Assembly: GCA_026647295.1 (NCBI GenBank)
Contig: JAPKHB010000220.1
Span: 1-6,601 of the forward strand
From: Planctomycetota bacterium
Lineage (GTDB): Bacteria > Planctomycetota > PLA2 > JAEUHO01
Length of the DNA stretch: 6,601 bases
Direction of reading: 5' to 3'
Shown here piece by piece: positions 1-5,694 of this stretch. The translations under genes and the position numbers were made by a program. How positions within the stretch are numbered: position 1 is the stretch's first letter; each line of letters begins with the position of its first letter. A model generated the notes under the pieces. It saw nothing but the letters and a program-made list of their open reading frames with translations, was not told the DNA's origin and did no database searches.

Positions 1-93
1 TATCAGGAACTGCCGATTTCGACGCAGTCTCAATATGCCGGCGCGGATGGTATGCAGAAATTGGCTGAAGCGTTGATCGAGCGCCTGTTGCTT
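1..93 (+). CDS. 3' fragment of an unrecognised protein (foreign to the rest of the window)
   Basis: Plus-strand frame 1 is open from the window edge and reads like real protein: it starts YQELPISTQSQYAGADG and goes on to MQKLAEALIERLL, an amphipathic helix typical of a protein C-terminus. G+C here is about 52 % by count, against roughly three quarters in the rest of the window, and codon use is mixed rather than GC-biased. No stop follows at the expected place. The frame runs on into DNA that is antisense to the thioredoxin-fold gene and stops only at 202-204, so the last native codon is probably near 90-95. I do not recognise the family. The fragment is open on the left and has no visible start. 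That it is coding at all is an inference from its composition and residue pattern. Confidence 0.4.
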
Positions 94-94
94 G

Positions 95-556
95 TTAGAG
101 CGTGGCCATCTGGCCGTCGGGGTCGCTCGCCACCGGAAAGTCCCAGCCCCGCTCGCGCATCACGCCCGCCACCTCGGCCGTCGAGTAGCCGTGCACCACG
201 GTGACCACCTGGAGCCCGGAGCGCCCGTACTGGTCGTAGAGCTCCTGCACGCGGGGCATCTCGCGCTTGCAGTGCGGGCAGTCGCGCAGCCAGAAGGCCA
301 GGAGCACGACCTGCCGGCCCCGCAGGGACGCGAGCGTGGTGCCCGGCGCGAGCCCCAGCGCCGCGTCGGCGAAGGTGAGGTCGGGGGCGACCCGCCCGTT
401 GAGGTCGCGCCACTGCCCCGCGGCCAGCGCCGGCGGGGAGGCGCCGACGACCGCCAGACACAGGAGGGCGGCGACGAACGCCGGGGCGCCCCGGCCTTGC
501 GCCCCGACGCGGGCACGGGGCCGGTGGCCAAGGCAAGGGCGCGGGGTCGAGGTCAC
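95..556 (-). CDS. Exported thioredoxin-fold (TlpA/AhpC-TSA-like) protein, C-terminally truncated
   Basis: The visible 153 residues start with a basic N-region and a hydrophobic core (about 24-39) ending in PPALAA before residue 47, a likely Sec signal peptide, so the protein would act outside the cytoplasmic membrane. The mature part has the TlpA/thioredoxin-like order: a strand VVLLAFW, then the redox motif C93-P-H-C96 followed by KREMP, a helix, and the strand LQVVTVV. CPHC is the dipeptide of DsbA rather than the CPPC usual in TlpA. The domain stops after SDPDGQMATL. Family members continue with a short Tyr-Gly-Val-type segment, the cis-proline loop and the last strands, all missing here. 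The TAA at 95-97 coincides with the change to low-G+C DNA, so it is probably not the native end. I chose the GTG at 554-556 because a GGAGG (564-568 on the minus strand) lies seven bases upstream; an in-frame TTG at 607 has no comparable site. It lies 79 bases downstream of trkH. The likely role is thiol-disulfide exchange or peroxide reduction; the partner is unknown. Confidence 0.72.
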   Translation of the reverse strand: MTSTPRPCLGHRPRARVGAQGRGAPAFVAALLCLAVVGASPPALAAGQWRDLNGRVAPDLTFADAALGLAPGTTLASLRGRQVVLLAFWLRDCPHCKREMPRVQELYDQYGRSGLQVVTVVHGYSTAEVAGVMRERGWDFPVASDPDGQMATL

Positions 557-600
557 GGGGGCGCCTCCAGTGGGGTTGGGCGCCCCGGTCCGGGGGGCGT
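557..600 (-). promoter_or_regulatory. Leader of the thioredoxin-fold gene with two mutually exclusive hairpins
   Basis: Read as minus-strand RNA, this leader has three complementary blocks: CGCCCC (594-599), GGGGCGCC (579-586) and GGCGCCCC (558-565). The first can pair with part of the second (6 bp, loop CCGGACC). The second can instead pair perfectly with the third (8 bp, 13-base loop). The third block ends one base before the GTG start and takes in part of the GGAGG ribosome-binding site. So one fold would expose that site and the other would cover it. The blocks are plain in the sequence. Regulation is inference, and such pairings also arise by chance in DNA this rich in G+C. Confidence 0.3.
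585..593. repeat. Intergenic motif CCGGTCCGG, copy 1
   Basis: One of three exact copies of a 9-bp near-palindrome (CCGG-N-CCGG), each lying in a different intergenic gap. This one sits between trkH and the thioredoxin-fold gene, 28 bases before the GTG start. The match to copy 3 extends to the 13-mer CCCGGTCCGGGGG (584-596 here, 5667-5679 there), followed in both by CG after at most one extra G. It could be a regulator's binding site, a REP-like element or part of a leader RNA hairpin. Confidence 0.5.
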
Positions 601-622
601 GGCCCAAGCGACCTGGATTGTA

Positions 623-652
623 GCCCGCCGGGGGATCAGGCCCCCGGCGGGC
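623..652 (-). terminator. Perfect 12-bp inverted repeat spanning the trkH stop codon
   Basis: GCCCGCCGGGGG (623-634) and CCCCCGGCGGGC (641-652) are perfect reverse complements around the six-base loop ATCAGG. The TGA stop of trkH (636-638 on the minus strand) lies in that loop. In the RNA the hairpin is followed by UACAAUCC rather than a U-run, so it is not a textbook Rho-independent terminator. Very stable hairpins with poor U-tails are commonly proposed as terminators or 3'-end stabilisers in high-G+C bacteria. If it terminates, the potassium module ends here and the thioredoxin-fold gene needs its own promoter. Confidence 0.45.
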
Positions 653-2111
653 GCGGAGCCAGGCGCATGCGCCGCCAGACGTGGGGGTGGAAGAGGGCGA
701 GCACGGTCACGATCTCGAGCCGCCCGAGCCACATGGCGATCGAGAGCAGGACCGTGCTCCCGTCGGAAAAGTGGGCGTAACTGCCCATCGGTCCGGCCCG
801 CCCGAAGGCCGGCCCGATGTTCCCGACGCAGGCCAGGCTGGCCGACAAGGCCTCCTCGAGGCTCGTGGCGGGCTCCAGCACGGCGAGCGCGAGGCCCACC
901 GCCAGCGTGAGGACGCCGTAGAGCAGGAACAGCGTCACGACGGCGCGCAGGACCGCGGGCGGGACCCCCGCCGCCTTGTAGCGCACCGTCTGCACCGCCC
1001 GGGGGTGGAGAACCTGGCGGATCTCGCGGCGCAGGAACTTGAAGACGAGCAGGGTCCGCACCACCTTCGGCCCGCCCCCGGCCGACCCGGCGCAGGCGCC
1101 GAGCACCATGGCCGCGACCAGGAGCGCCTGGGCCGCGTCGGACCACAGGTTGAAGTCGGTGCTGGCGTAGCCGGTGCTGGAGGCGAGGCTGACCACCTGG
1201 AACGCCCCCGCGCGCAGCGCCTCGCCCCCGGCGAGCCCCTCGCGCGCCATGAGCACGGCCCACAGTCCCAGGGTGAGCAGCACGAGGCCGCCCAGGTAGG
1301 TGAGGAACTCCCCGTCGCGCAGCAGGTGCCGGGGGCCGCGCGTGAGGGCCCGCCACTGGAGCGTGTAGCTCGTGCCGGCCAGGAGCATGAACACCACGAG
1401 GACCCACTCCGCGCCCGGGTTGGCGAACTCCTCGATCGAGCGCGCCCGGGGGGAGAACCCGCCCGCGCTCAGGGTCGTCAGGGCGTGCACCAGCGCGTCG
1501 AAGGGCCCGAGCCCGCACGCCAGCAGCAGCGTCCCGAGCAGGGCGGTCAAGCCGCCGTAGAGCACCCACAATCGCCAGGCGGCGTCGCGGATCTTGGGGC
1601 TGATGCCCTCGGCGGGCGCCGTGGAGGCCTCCGCGAAGAAGATCTGCCGCCCGGCGATGCCGAGCTGGGGCAGCACCACGATGAAGAGGGCGATCACGCC
1701 CAGGCCCCCGAACCACTGGGTCATCGCCCGCCACAGGAACAGGGCGTCGCCGTGCGCGCCGAAGTCGGTGAGCACCGTGGCCCCCGTCGTCGTCAGGCCG
1801 CTCATCCCCTCGAAGAAGGCGTCGGCCGGGCGCAGGCCCTCCAGCGCGTAGGGCAGGGCGCTGAACAGGGCCACGAGCAGCCAGGTCCCGGCCACGATGG
1901 CCAGCGCCTCGGCGCGCCACAGGTGCGCAGGCACCGCGCCGGTACGCGCCAGCAGCGCCCCCGTCAGCGCCGTGGCGGCCAGGGCCAGCGCGAAGCTCTG
2001 CGCCAACCCGACGTCACCCTGGGCCAGGGCGAGGGCGAGCGGCCCGAGGAAGGCCAGGCTGTACCAGCGCAGGAGGCTGCCCGAGACCCGCAGGACGGCC
2101 GTGAGGCGCAT
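636..2111 (-). CDS. trkH: Potassium uptake transporter subunit TrkH
   Basis: This 491-residue integral membrane protein is the ion-conducting subunit of a Trk-type potassium uptake system in the inner membrane, a normal length for the family. It shows the four membrane-pore-membrane repeats with their selectivity-filter glycines: LTTTGATV (106-113, G110), TLSAGGFS (213-220), SSTGYAS (311-317, G314) and CVGNIGPAFG (428-437, G430). The intramembrane-loop motif between repeats three and four reads GACAGSAGGGPKVVR (338-352), very close to the E. coli TrkH version, and it is followed by the usual FKFLRREI and HPRAV. The C-terminal helix WLGRLEIVTVLALF (461-474) is also typical. The ATG lies one base after the trkA stop (TGA-C-ATG), and no good ribosome-binding site is visible before it, so translation probably depends on ribosomes finishing trkA. 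Filter residues alone do not settle whether it carries K+ only or some Na+ as well; all four filter glycines favour K+. Confidence 0.95.
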   Translation of the reverse strand: MRLTAVLRVSGSLLRWYSLAFLGPLALALAQGDVGLAQSFALALAATALTGALLARTGAVPAHLWRAEALAIVAGTWLLVALFSALPYALEGLRPADAFFEGMSGLTTTGATVLTDFGAHGDALFLWRAMTQWFGGLGVIALFIVVLPQLGIAGRQIFFAEASTAPAEGISPKIRDAAWRLWVLYGGLTALLGTLLLACGLGPFDALVHALTTLSAGGFSPRARSIEEFANPGAEWVLVVFMLLAGTSYTLQWRALTRGPRHLLRDGEFLTYLGGLVLLTLGLWAVLMAREGLAGGEALRAGAFQVVSLASSTGYASTDFNLWSDAAQALLVAAMVLGACAGSAGGGPKVVRTLLVFKFLRREIRQVLHPRAVQTVRYKAAGVPPAVLRAVVTLFLLYGVLTLAVGLALAVLEPATSLEEALSASLACVGNIGPAFGRAGPMGSYAHFSDGSTVLLSIAMWLGRLEIVTVLALFHPHVWRRMRLAPRPPGA

Positions 2112-2112
2112 G

Positions 2113-3504
2113 TCAGCCGCGCGCGCCGGCGCCGGCGTCGCCGGCGCCGGCCAGGTCCTTGAGGCCCTTGAGGAAGAAGGCGCGGGCCGCGTCCTCCTCC
2201 TCGCGCATGCAGAAGACGAGGATCCGGTCGCCGCCCCGGACGGCGTCGCCGCCCCGCGGGATCAGCACGCGGCCCTGGCGCAGGATGGCGCCGATGATGC
2301 CCTGGAGCCCGGTCTTCATGCGCGCGAGCGGGATCTCCGGCAGGTCCTCCGGCAGAGCGAGCTCGAGGACCTCGGCCTCGCCGTGCTCGAGTTCCGCGAG
2401 CAGTTCCTGGCGCCGGGCGCCCAGGTGGGCCAGCACGGCCCGCACGGCCGCGCCCCGCGCCGAGCGCACGACGTCGATCCCCACCCGCTCGAAGAGGCGC
2501 TCGTTGGGCAGGCTGTCGGCCCGCGTGATGATCCGCTTCACGCCAAGGCTCTTGGCCAGGAGCGACACCAGGAGGTTCGTCTCGTCGCTGCGTGTGACCG
2601 CGACCAGCACGCTCGCCTCGGGGACCTGCTCCTGCTCGAGCAGGTCCGGGTCGGCGCCGTCCCCGTGCAGCACGAGGCCGCGCAGCACGCCCGAGAGGCG
2701 CTCGCAGCGGGCCCGGTCGGTCTCGATGACCTTCACGTCCCACCCGGCGTCCTCGAGACCCTTGGCCACGGCGAGGCCCACCCCGCCGCCCCCCACCACG
2801 ATCGCCTCCTGGGACTCACGCTCGAAGCGGTCCGCCCGCAGGTAGCGCGTGAGCAGGTGGTTGATGCCGGCCATGGTCCCCATGGCGGTCAACTTGTCGC
2901 CCGGCCGGAACACCGTGTCGCCCTTGGGGATCAGGGCCTGGTCGCCCCGGCGGGCCATCACCAGCACCACGCCCGGGGGCAACCCGACCACCTTGAGCGG
3001 GCCGGCCGTGAGGCGCGCGCCCTCCTGCACGGCGCTGCGCAGCAGGTGCACGCGCCCTCCGGCGAACACCTCGACGTCGAGCGCGCCGGGCACGGCCACG
3101 ATGCGCAGGATCTCCTCGGCGAGCTGGTGGGCGGGCAGGACCACCTCGTCGATGCCCAGCGACTCGGCGAGCAGGGTGCCGTCCTCCCCCCCCATGCGCA
3201 CGTCCGGGCGCAGGAGGAAGCACACGCTGCGGGCGGCGCCCAGCCGCTTGGCAGCCACGCAGGCCACCAGGTTGCGCTCGTCCTCGGCCGAGCAGCCCAC
3301 GAAGAGCTGCGCCTCGGCCACGCCCGCCCGGCGCAGCACCTGCGTCGCCGTCGGCGAGCCGACCACCACCTGGGCGTCCATCCGCGTGACGCGGCCCTGC
3401 TGCGCGGTCTCCTCGTCGCAGATCAGCGTCACCTGGTGCTCGTGCATCAGGGACTCGACGAGGCGGAAGGCGACCTCGTCCTGCCCCCCGATCAGGATGC
3501 GCAT
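2113..3504 (-). CDS. trkA: TrkA-type potassium channel regulatory protein (duplicated RCK domains)
   Basis: This 463-residue cytoplasmic protein has the full-length TrkA layout: RCK-N (about 1-120), TrkA-C (about 140-225), RCK-N (about 233-350) and TrkA-C (about 370-450). TrkA proteins bind NAD(H)/nucleotides and gate TrkH from the cytoplasmic face. The second Rossmann fold is intact: VVGGGGVG (236-243), the acidic end of strand two near E261/D263, and GDGADPDLL (281-289). The first fold is altered, reading ILIGGQDEVAFRL (3-15) instead of the usual GxGxxG, though the rest of the domain is well formed (VVVGSPTATQVLRRAG, SAEDERNLVAC). I believe a subgroup of TrkA proteins shares this, so it need not be decay. 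The C-terminus ends in a low-complexity GAGDAGAGARG encoded by a doubled palindrome. The start is set by a GGAGG ten bases upstream (3515-3519), inside a hairpin loop. A run of eight G in the coding strand (3186-3193) leaves the frame intact. Confidence 0.95.
   Translation of the reverse strand: MRILIGGQDEVAFRLVESLMHEHQVTLICDEETAQQGRVTRMDAQVVVGSPTATQVLRRAGVAEAQLFVGCSAEDERNLVACVAAKRLGAARSVCFLLRPDVRMGGEDGTLLAESLGIDEVVLPAHQLAEEILRIVAVPGALDVEVFAGGRVHLLRSAVQEGARLTAGPLKVVGLPPGVVLVMARRGDQALIPKGDTVFRPGDKLTAMGTMAGINHLLTRYLRADRFERESQEAIVVGGGGVGLAVAKGLEDAGWDVKVIETDRARCERLSGVLRGLVLHGDGADPDLLEQEQVPEASVLVAVTRSDETNLLVSLLAKSLGVKRIITRADSLPNERLFERVGIDVVRSARGAAVRAVLAHLGARRQELLAELEHGEAEVLELALPEDLPEIPLARMKTGLQGIIGAILRQGRVLIPRGGDAVRGGDRILVFCMREEEDAARAFFLKGLKDLAGAGDAGAGARG
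2125..2151 (-). repeat. Doubled 12-bp palindrome at the trkA-trkH junction
   Basis: GCCGGCGCCGGC, itself a perfect palindrome, occurs at 2125-2136 and again at 2140-2151 with GTC between. Because each copy is self-complementary, the two can pair as one 12-bp stem with a three-base loop. It encodes the Ala-Gly-rich end of TrkA and finishes only 13 bases before the trkH start codon, in the place where a ribosome-binding site would lie. It may help couple trkH to trkA by hiding that region until a ribosome arrives. It could equally be a simple GC-repeat expansion. Confidence 0.5.
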
Positions 3505-3505
3505 G

Positions 3506-3528
3506 CTCGCGGGACCTCCGCCCGCGAG
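3506..3528 (-). promoter_or_regulatory. Hairpin presenting the trkA ribosome-binding site in its loop
   Basis: CTCGCGGG (3506-3513) and CCCGCGAG (3521-3528) are perfect reverse complements around a seven-base loop. In the minus-strand RNA the loop reads CGGAGGU, which is the Shine-Dalgarno sequence of trkA, and the 3' arm ends one base before the AUG. Display of a GGA in a hairpin loop at the ribosome-binding site is the geometry recognised by CsrA/RsmA-type repressors. The pairing is seen directly; any regulator is inference. Confidence 0.5.
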
Positions 3529-3545
3529 TCTACCGGGCGGGCCGT

Positions 3546-3554
3546 CCGGTCCGG
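3546..3554. repeat. Intergenic motif CCGGTCCGG, copy 2
   Basis: Second exact copy, in the 62-bp gap between the transketolase stop and trkA, 12 bases after that stop and 41 before the trkA ATG. In RNA it falls in the loop region of a short GGGCC/GGCCC stem. The match to the other two copies is limited to the 9-bp core plus general GC-rich flanks. I see no convincing terminator or promoter elsewhere in this gap. Confidence 0.45.
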
Positions 3555-3566
3555 CGGGCCCTTCGG

Positions 3567-5657
3567 TCAGGCCGGCGCCCGCTCCGCGGCGGCCAGCGCC
3601 CGCCGGGTCGCCTCGGCCACCCGCTCGGGCGTGAGGCCAAAGTGCTCCATGAGCCGCGGGCCGGGGCCCGAGGCGCCGAAGCGGTCCAGGGCGACGATGG
3701 CCCCGCGCGGGCCGACCCAGCGGTGCCAGCCCAGGGAGGCCCCGGCCTCGACCGCGACGCGCACCGTCGCCCCGCCCATCAGGGCCTCGCGCTCGGCCTC
3801 GGCGAGGGCCTCGAAGCGCTCCCAGCAGGGCAGCGAGAGGACGCGGGCCACGACGCCCTCGCCGCGCAGGCGCTCGGCGGCCGCCAGGGCCACGGCGACC
3901 TCGGACCCCGTGGCCAGCAGGACCACGTCGGGCCGGGGCGCGCCCTCGAGCAGCACGTACCCGCCGCGCGCCAGGCCCTCGGCCGGGCCCAGCCGCGCGC
4001 GGTCGAGCGTCGGCAGCGCCTGGCGGCTAAGGCACAAGGCCACCGGGCCGGGGGACTCCAGCGCCAGCCGCCACGCCTCCACCGTCTCGGCCGCGTCCGC
4101 CGGCCGCACGACCGTAAGGCCCGGGATGGCGCGGAGCGAGGCGAGGTGCTCCACGGGCTGGTGGGTCGGCCCGTCCTCGCCCACCCCGATCGAGTCGTGC
4201 GTGAACACGTAGATCACCGGCAGGCGCATCAGCGCCGCGAGGCGGATCGCGGGCCGCATGTAGTCGCTGAAGATCAGGAAGGTCGCGCCGTAGGGGCGCA
4301 GGCCGCCGTGCAGGGCGAGGCCGTTCAGCACCGCCCCCATCGCGTGCTCGCGCACGCCGAAGTGCAGCGTGCGCCCGGCGTACGCGCCCCGGCGCACGTC
4401 GTCGGCCCCGGGGATCGTGGTGTTGTTGCTCCCCGCCAGGTCGGCCGAGCCCCCGACCAGTTCCGGCAGGTGCGGCGCGAGGGCGGCCAGCACCGCCCCG
4501 GAGGCCTGGCGGGTGGCCAGCGCCCGCCCCGGCTCAAAGCGCGGCAGCGCGTCCTGCCAGCCCGCCGGCAACTCGCCCCGCCAGGCCCGCTCGAGTTCGG
4601 CGGCCGCCGCCGGGTGCGCGGCCCGGTAGGCCTCGAAGCGCCGCTCCCAGTCGCGGCGCGCGGCGCCGCCGCGGCGTCCGGCCGCCAGCATGTGGGCCCC
4701 CACGTCCTCGGGGACGAGGAACTCGGCGTCCTCGGGCCAGCCCAGCGCGCGCTTGGTCGCGCGCACCTCCGCGGCGCCGAGCGGCGCCCCGTGGGCGGCG
4801 CTGGTCCCGACCTTGCCGGGGCTGCCCTCGGCGATGCGCGTGCGGCAGATCACCAGGGTCGGCCGGTCGGGTTCCGCCATGGCCTCGCGCGCCGACCGCG
4901 CGTAGTCGCCCGGCGCCGCGCCCATCCCGACGCGCAGCACCTGCCAGCCGCACGCCGCAAAGCGTGCGCCCACGTCCTCGGAGAAGGCCAGGTCGGTCGC
5001 GCCGTCGATGGTGATCCGGTTGTCGTCCCAGAACACGGTCAGGCGGCCGAGCCCGAGGTGTCCGGCGAGGCTCACCGCCTCGGCGCACACGCCCTCCATC
5101 AGGTCCCCGTCGCTGGCGATCGCCCACGTGCGGTGGTCCACGACCACGTGCCCCGGCCGGTTGTAGCGCGCGGCCAGCAGCCGCTCGGCGAGCGCGAGGC
5201 CCACCGCGTTGCCCACGCCCTGGCCCAGCGGGCCGGTCGTCGTCTCGACCCCCGGCACCTCGCCGCGCTCGGGGTGGCCTGCGGCCGGGCTGCCCAATTG
5301 GCGGAAGGCCCGCAGGTCCTCGAGCGAGAGCGGATAGCCGGTCAGGTGCAGCACGCCGTACAGCAGCATGCTGGCGTGCCCGCACGACAACACGAAGCGG
5401 TCCCGGTCGGGCCACGCGGGGTCCGCGCTGTCGTAGGAGAGGACCTCCGTCCAAAGGGCGTAGGCGAGCGGGGCCAACGCCATGGGGGTCCCGGGGTGGC
5501 CCGAGCGCGCGCGCTCCACCGCGTCCATCGCCAGCGTGCGCAGCGTGTCGATCGTGCGGCCCGCGATCCCGGGCACGGCAGGCGGTGCGGCGTCGGGTTC
5601 GCTATGCGCCACGGGGACTCCTTCGCGCAGGGCCTTGGGCTCGCCGGCGATCGTCAT
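3567..5657 (-). CDS. tkt: Transketolase
   Basis: This 696-residue cytosolic thiamine-diphosphate enzyme moves two-carbon units between ketose and aldose phosphates in the pentose phosphate or Calvin-type pathways. Its length and motif order are those of full-length transketolase: SGHPGTPM (52-59, H54), GPLGQG (142-147), the ThDP/Mg motif SDGDLMEG (182-189) through DDN (211-213), GTSAAHG (284-290, H289), GGSADL (402-407), GVREHAM with the catalytic glutamate E437, THD (H487), GPTHQP (H499) and LSRQ with R545. Every catalytic residue I expect is present. The ATG is preceded by GGGAGG, six bases away. An in-frame GTG at 5610-5612 has AAGGAG five bases before it and would give 681 residues; the conserved domain starts only near residue 33, so either start is possible. 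It lies 37 bases after the toroid-protein gene. Xylulose-5-phosphate synthase (DXS) is excluded by the length and motif set. Confidence 0.97.
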   Translation of the reverse strand: MTIAGEPKALREGVPVAHSEPDAAPPAVPGIAGRTIDTLRTLAMDAVERARSGHPGTPMALAPLAYALWTEVLSYDSADPAWPDRDRFVLSCGHASMLLYGVLHLTGYPLSLEDLRAFRQLGSPAAGHPERGEVPGVETTTGPLGQGVGNAVGLALAERLLAARYNRPGHVVVDHRTWAIASDGDLMEGVCAEAVSLAGHLGLGRLTVFWDDNRITIDGATDLAFSEDVGARFAACGWQVLRVGMGAAPGDYARSAREAMAEPDRPTLVICRTRIAEGSPGKVGTSAAHGAPLGAAEVRATKRALGWPEDAEFLVPEDVGAHMLAAGRRGGAARRDWERRFEAYRAAHPAAAAELERAWRGELPAGWQDALPRFEPGRALATRQASGAVLAALAPHLPELVGGSADLAGSNNTTIPGADDVRRGAYAGRTLHFGVREHAMGAVLNGLALHGGLRPYGATFLIFSDYMRPAIRLAALMRLPVIYVFTHDSIGVGEDGPTHQPVEHLASLRAIPGLTVVRPADAAETVEAWRLALESPGPVALCLSRQALPTLDRARLGPAEGLARGGYVLLEGAPRPDVVLLATGSEVAVALAAAERLRGEGVVARVLSLPCWERFEALAEAEREALMGGATVRVAVEAGASLGWHRWVGPRGAIVALDRFGASGPGPRLMEHFGLTPERVAEATRRALAAAERAPA

Positions 5658-5669
5658 GGGAGGCCTCCC
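5658..5669 (-). promoter_or_regulatory. Palindromic ribosome-binding site of transketolase
   Basis: The 12 bases directly before the tkt ATG read GGGAGGCCTCCC, a perfect palindrome. Its left half is a good Shine-Dalgarno sequence six bases from the start codon and its right half is the exact complement. Having no loop, it cannot fold tightly on one RNA, although GCCCC just upstream can pair with the GGGAGGC part. It overlaps motif copy 3 by two bases. It could be an operator or chance. Confidence 0.4.
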
Positions 5670-5676
5670 GGTCCGG
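5668..5676. repeat. Intergenic motif CCGGTCCGG, copy 3
   Basis: Third exact copy, in the 37-bp gap between the toroid-protein gene and transketolase, 10 bases before the tkt ATG and 18 after the upstream stop. It shares the longer 13-mer CCCGGTCCGGGGG with copy 1. All three copies lie between genes, at differing distances from the next start codon. That variable spacing argues against a simple extended ribosome-binding site. Confidence 0.5.
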
Positions 5677-5694
5677 GGGCGATCCTACCGGCGG

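Noticed and set aside
1..100. Insertion-sequence end or attachment site at the composition break
   Set aside because: I could not see a terminal inverted repeat, a target-site duplication or a transposase fragment; the region reads as the interior of an ordinary coding frame.
605..607. TTG as an upstream start of the thioredoxin-fold gene
   Set aside because: The extra 17 residues are Pro/Gly-rich, no good ribosome-binding site precedes the TTG, and the GTG at 554-556 has GGAGG at ideal distance followed by a standard signal peptide.
617..622. TACAAT on the minus strand as a -10 promoter element for the thioredoxin-fold gene
   Set aside because: Nothing like a -35 box lies about 17 bases upstream (that stretch is the GC hairpin), and a single hexamer match is weak evidence.
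3529..3566. Rho-independent terminator after transketolase
   Set aside because: Only short imperfect GC stems are present and there is no U-run; the stronger hairpin nearby belongs to the trkA start site.
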